NCBI GenBank assembly: GCA_023386855.1
Contig: JAEWIW010000387.1
Span: 1 to 8,562, forward strand
Source: Bacteroidota bacterium
Lineage (GTDB): Bacteria > Bacteroidota > Bacteroidia > Chitinophagales > Chitinophagaceae
Direction of reading: 5' to 3'
Length of the DNA: 8,562 nucleotides
Shown here: one piece after another, positions 6,577-8,562 of the stretch
How positions within the stretch are numbered: position 1 is the stretch's first letter
Layout of the letters: every line of letters starts with the position of its first letter
Translations under genes and position numbers: made by a program
Notes under the pieces: model-generated
What the model was told of the DNA's origin: nothing
What the model saw: the letters and a program-made list of their open reading frames with translations, nothing else
Databases searched by the model: none

Positions 6577-7059
6577 CTAGGAATATCTCTCCAACAACAC
6601 AGTTGCATAAGCTACCAATCCTTCTTCTCTTCCAACAAATCCCATCTTTTCTGTAGTGGTTGCTTTAATGGAAATATCACTGAGCTGCAGTTTGAGTATC
6701 CTTGCAATGGTCTCCTGCATTTCGGCGGTATAAGGTTTTATTTTAGGGGCTTCAAGGCATAAACTCGTATCAAGGTTAACGATGCGGTAGCCTTTCGATT
6801 GAATAAGTTCATTACAATGTTTCAGCAGGATCTTGCTGTCGATATCCTTATACGCCGGGTCGGTATTGGGAAAATGAACACCAATATCCCCCAGCGCCAG
6901 TGCACCAAGCATGGCATCACAAATGGCGTGTAATAATACATCTGCATCACTATGACCAATGGCCCCTTTTGAATGGGGAATCTTAACGCCACCTATCCAG
7001 AGATCCCTTCCTTCTACCATCTGGTGAAAATCAATACCAAAACCAATTCTTAACGGCAT
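6577..7059 (-). CDS. ispF: 2-C-methyl-D-erythritol 2,4-cyclodiphosphate synthase
   Basis: IspF cyclises CDP-methylerythritol 2-phosphate to the 2,4-cyclodiphosphate, releasing CMP, in the MEP pathway of isoprenoid synthesis. The 160 residues match the family length. Zinc ligands D10 and H12 lie in GFGIDFH and H44 in VLLHAICDA. The substrate loop GHSDAD is at 35-40, HFPNTDP at 62-68, and the conserved [14 protein letters not shown] at 134-147 holds the CMP-binding threonine and metal-binding Glu137. Active enzyme is a homotrimer with sites between subunits. Presence of ispF implies the MEP rather than the mevalonate route in this organism. The gene ends with TAG at 6577-6579. Upstream lies a hairpin (7079-7100) and an exact TATCTTTG -7 element (7101-7108), so transcription probably restarts here after porV. 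Confidence 0.97.
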   Translation of the reverse strand: MPLRIGFGIDFHQMVEGRDLWIGGVKIPHSKGAIGHSDADVLLHAICDAMLGALALGDIGVHFPNTDPAYKDIDSKILLKHCNELIQSKGYRIVNLDTSLCLEAPKIKPYTAEMQETIARILKLQLSDISIKATTTEKMGFVGREEGLVAYATVLLERYS

Positions 7060-7078
7060 GTGCTGAGATTAAATAATA

Positions 7079-7100
7079 AAGCGCCACCAAAGTGACGCTT
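7079..7100 (-). terminator. Probable intrinsic terminator after porV
   Basis: In minus-strand RNA, AAGCGUCAC pairs with GUGGCGCUU through nine base pairs including one U-G wobble, with a UUUG loop, and is followed at once by UAUUAUUUAAUC. In plus-strand RNA the wobble becomes a C-A mismatch, and no T-rich run follows. Both points favour termination of minus-strand transcription coming from porV, 51 nt past its stop. Confidence 0.6.
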
Positions 7101-7108
7101 CAAAGATA
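7101..7108 (-). promoter_or_regulatory. Candidate -7 promoter element for the ispF-dut operon
   Basis: The minus strand reads TATCTTTG, an exact match to the Bacteroidota -7 consensus TAnnTTTG, 41 nt upstream of the ispF ATG. No clear -33 TTG lies about 20 nt upstream, which lowers confidence. Transcription would start inside the adjacent hairpin, so the porV terminator and the ispF promoter would overlap. Confidence 0.4.
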
Positions 7109-7150
7109 CCTGTAATAAATGTATTCATAATGGGCCAGGGACCCATGAGA

Positions 7151-8332
7151 TTATTCGGTTGTACCATCCAGGTCGAGCAACAGCCCAAAGCGAATGGTAT
7201 TGGAAAGCGGGTTCCTGTTCACACCCGATCCTGATGGAACGAGGTAAGAAAAATTCAACCCGAAAATATTGTACTTCAAACCAACACCAACGGTGAAGTA
7301 CTGCCTGTTACCCTTGGTTTTATCTTCGTAGAAATATCCTGCCCTGGCGAAGAACTGGTTATTGTAAGAATATTCGGCACCAAGGGAAACCTGCACTTCC
7401 TTCAATTCTTCCGACATGCCGCCAGGCGCATCACCAAAGGATTTGAGCCAGCTGCTAACAACTGCAGTACCACGGTATTCGCGGTTAAGTGCTTCATTTA
7501 CGCTATCAGGGTTATTGCCATCCATAACATATTTCGGGGGGGTTGGCACCATGAGTTTATTGAAGTCGATACCAAACTGGATGGAATTGATCTCGTCAAA
7601 CACTTTGCGATAGGTAACACCAAGGCCCAGGTTGGCAGGAATAAAATCCTTCTGGGTAGCATCTTTTGAATAACCGATCTTGGAACCCAGGTTGCTGAGT
7701 GCAGCACCGAAATTCCATCCCTGGCCGTTTTCATTGGCACCGGTATAATAGAAAGAAAGGTCACCGGCTACGGCATTTCCTGCCTGGTATACATTTCCCT
7801 GGTCAGAAAAATTTCCTACCAGGTTGGAATTGATATAGCGAAGCGCGATACCCAGTCCCATTCTTTCCGAAAGCTTCCTGGAATAACCGGCATCAATCCC
7901 AAACTCGCGTGGGCGACCGTTTCCAAGGTCGGTACCCGATCCGTCGGTAAATTGAATATTGCCGAGAGAGAAATATCTTACTGAAGCCGACAAGGCCTGG
8001 TCTTCATCGAGTTTGTAATATCCTGATGCTGCCAGCAGGTAAACATCGTTCAATCCAAGGTCTTTTAACCATGGAGTATAGGTAAGGCCAACACCATAGG
8101 GATTTGTGGCAAATGGAGTTTTAGACTAATTCCAGAAGGCAGAGTTGGCATCGGGAGTAGTAGCCAGTCCAAGATCACCCATACCTCCTGCCCTTGCATC
8201 GGGAGATATCCGCAGAAAAGGAACAGCAGTCGTTACCACGTTGATGGTATTGTCATAATTCTGTGCATGAACCGAGCTCAAAGAAAACAGCAATAAAACC
8301 GATACAGTTAGTCTCGCGAACCTTATTTTCAT
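7151..8332 (-). pseudogene. porV: T9SS outer-membrane protein PorV, interrupted by one in-frame amber codon
   Basis: PorV (LptO) is an outer-membrane beta-barrel of the type IX secretion system. It carries cargo with C-terminal sorting domains from the SprA/Sov translocon to the PorU sortase. The 394-codon frame is nearly the usual PorV length. It begins with a signal peptide (MKIRFARLTVSVLLLFSLSS, then VHA before QN), then VPFLRISPDARAGGMGDLGL and DANSAFWN. Codon 69 is TAG (8126-8128). The frame then continues without shift as SKTPFATNPYGVGLTYTPWL, KDLGLNDVYL and the barrel strands RYFSLGNIQFTD, RPREFGIDAGYSRKL and YIN, ending in a barrel-like IRFGLLLDL. Relatives usually read NxAK at the break, so a sense codon such as TTG has probably mutated. 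TAG terminates ispF and envC here, so code reassignment is unlikely. No ATG occurs soon after the stop. Sequencing error, a true loss of function and read-through are all possible. It lies 81 nt after porU. Confidence 0.85.
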
Positions 8333-8413
8333 TTAAAAGGAATTTTGGTCAGTTTTGATTTAGTGATCAACAGGGTAAAATTAGATCAATAGGGATTAAT
8401 TAGGTTAATGAGC

Positions 8414-8562
8414 TCAAAGCAGGAAAAGTTTTTCGATCTTATGGGCCGATTTCCCGTCACTGGTGCGCACCCTGAGGTTGTAAATATAAACTCCCCTTCC
8501 GAGTTTGCCACCAAAATCATCTTTCCCGTCCCATTCAACCTCACTCGAACGATTACCCATCG
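8414..8562 (-). CDS. porU: T9SS sortase PorU, C-terminal fragment
   Basis: The minus strand is open from the right edge to a TGA at 8414-8416. It encodes 48 residues from the ATG at 8558-8560, which is probably internal. The peptide holds SSEVEWDGKDDFGGKLGRGV and YIYNLRVRTSDGKSAHKIEK and ends in LFLL. A tryptophan-aspartate-glycine turn followed by GVYIY and a lysine-rich end is the pattern of the last immunoglobulin-like (FlgD-like) domain of PorU. PorU is the gingipain-type sortase that removes the sorting domain from T9SS cargo at the cell surface. FlgD-like ends also occur in other T9SS-exported proteins, so the fragment alone would not settle it. The porV gene 81 nt downstream on the same strand is the usual porU-porV order and strongly supports PorU. 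The gap between the two shows no strong terminator, so they may be co-transcribed. Confidence 0.75.
   Translation of the reverse strand, partial: MGNRSSEVEWDGKDDFGGKLGRGVYIYNLRVRTSDGKSAHKIEKLFLL

Noticed and set aside
7130..7146. Small inverted repeat ATGGG/CCCAT just after the porV stop
   Set aside because: Only 5 bp with a 7-nt loop and no T-rich run; the hairpin at 7079-7100 is a much better terminator.
8126..8332. Reading the 68-codon N-terminal part of porV as an independent small secreted protein
   Set aside because: Its end joins in frame to the rest of a conserved PorV and it is too short to form a barrel or known domain.
8333..8413. Promoter for porV in the 81-nt porU-porV gap
   Set aside because: TAATTTTA is a one-mismatch -7 candidate, but no -33 TTG is suitably spaced and the gap is AT-rich enough for chance matches.

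Overview
The window looks like a chromosomal core region of a member of the Bacteroidota, most likely the Chitinophagaceae or a close relative. The pointers are a porU-porV pair of the type IX secretion system (T9SS), a DUF4292 lipoprotein, a Bacteroidetes-type bacillithiol glycosyltransferase (BshA), a short RsmI-like methyltransferase, the near absence of Shine-Dalgarno sequences, and several TAnnTTTG-like -7 promoter elements. Family assignments rest on recognising motifs and gene order; no database search was possible.

Layout. At the left, two plus-strand genes: the C-terminal end of an EI24/CysZ-like membrane protein (2-193) and a tetrapyrrole-methylase-fold SAM methyltransferase (214-921). 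They meet tail to tail a minus-strand pair: a secreted M28 zinc peptidase (2683-1313) followed 10 nt later by a small membrane protein (1302-925). A 100-nt divergent promoter region separates the peptidase from bshA on the plus strand (2784-3902). bshA converges on envC (5235-3940), with a very GC-rich 28-bp palindrome filling the 37-nt gap. Everything from about 3940 to the right end reads on the minus strand. In transcription order this is the porU 3' end (8562-8414), porV (8332-7151), ispF (7059-6577), dut (6568-6125), the DUF4292 lipoprotein (6121-5306) and envC.

How the genes fit together. The right side is a cell-envelope block: T9SS components, an outer-membrane lipoprotein and an activator of cell-wall hydrolases. 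It is interspersed with isoprenoid (ispF) and nucleotide-pool (dut) housekeeping genes packed with 3-8 nt spacing. The left side is rRNA modification, a periplasmic peptidase and thiol biosynthesis.

Most notable observations. porV, normally essential for T9SS secretion, is interrupted by one in-frame amber codon at 8126-8128 while the remaining 324 sense codons stay open and well conserved. A perfect nested palindrome lies between bshA and envC. Two hairpins pair fully only in minus-strand RNA because of U-G wobbles, and one of them lies inside the coding sequence of the convergent methyltransferase. I found no wholly new multi-gene system; the region is largely conserved core genome. No gene-free stretch exceeds about 100 nt, and I saw no tRNA, rRNA, CRISPR array or insertion sequence.
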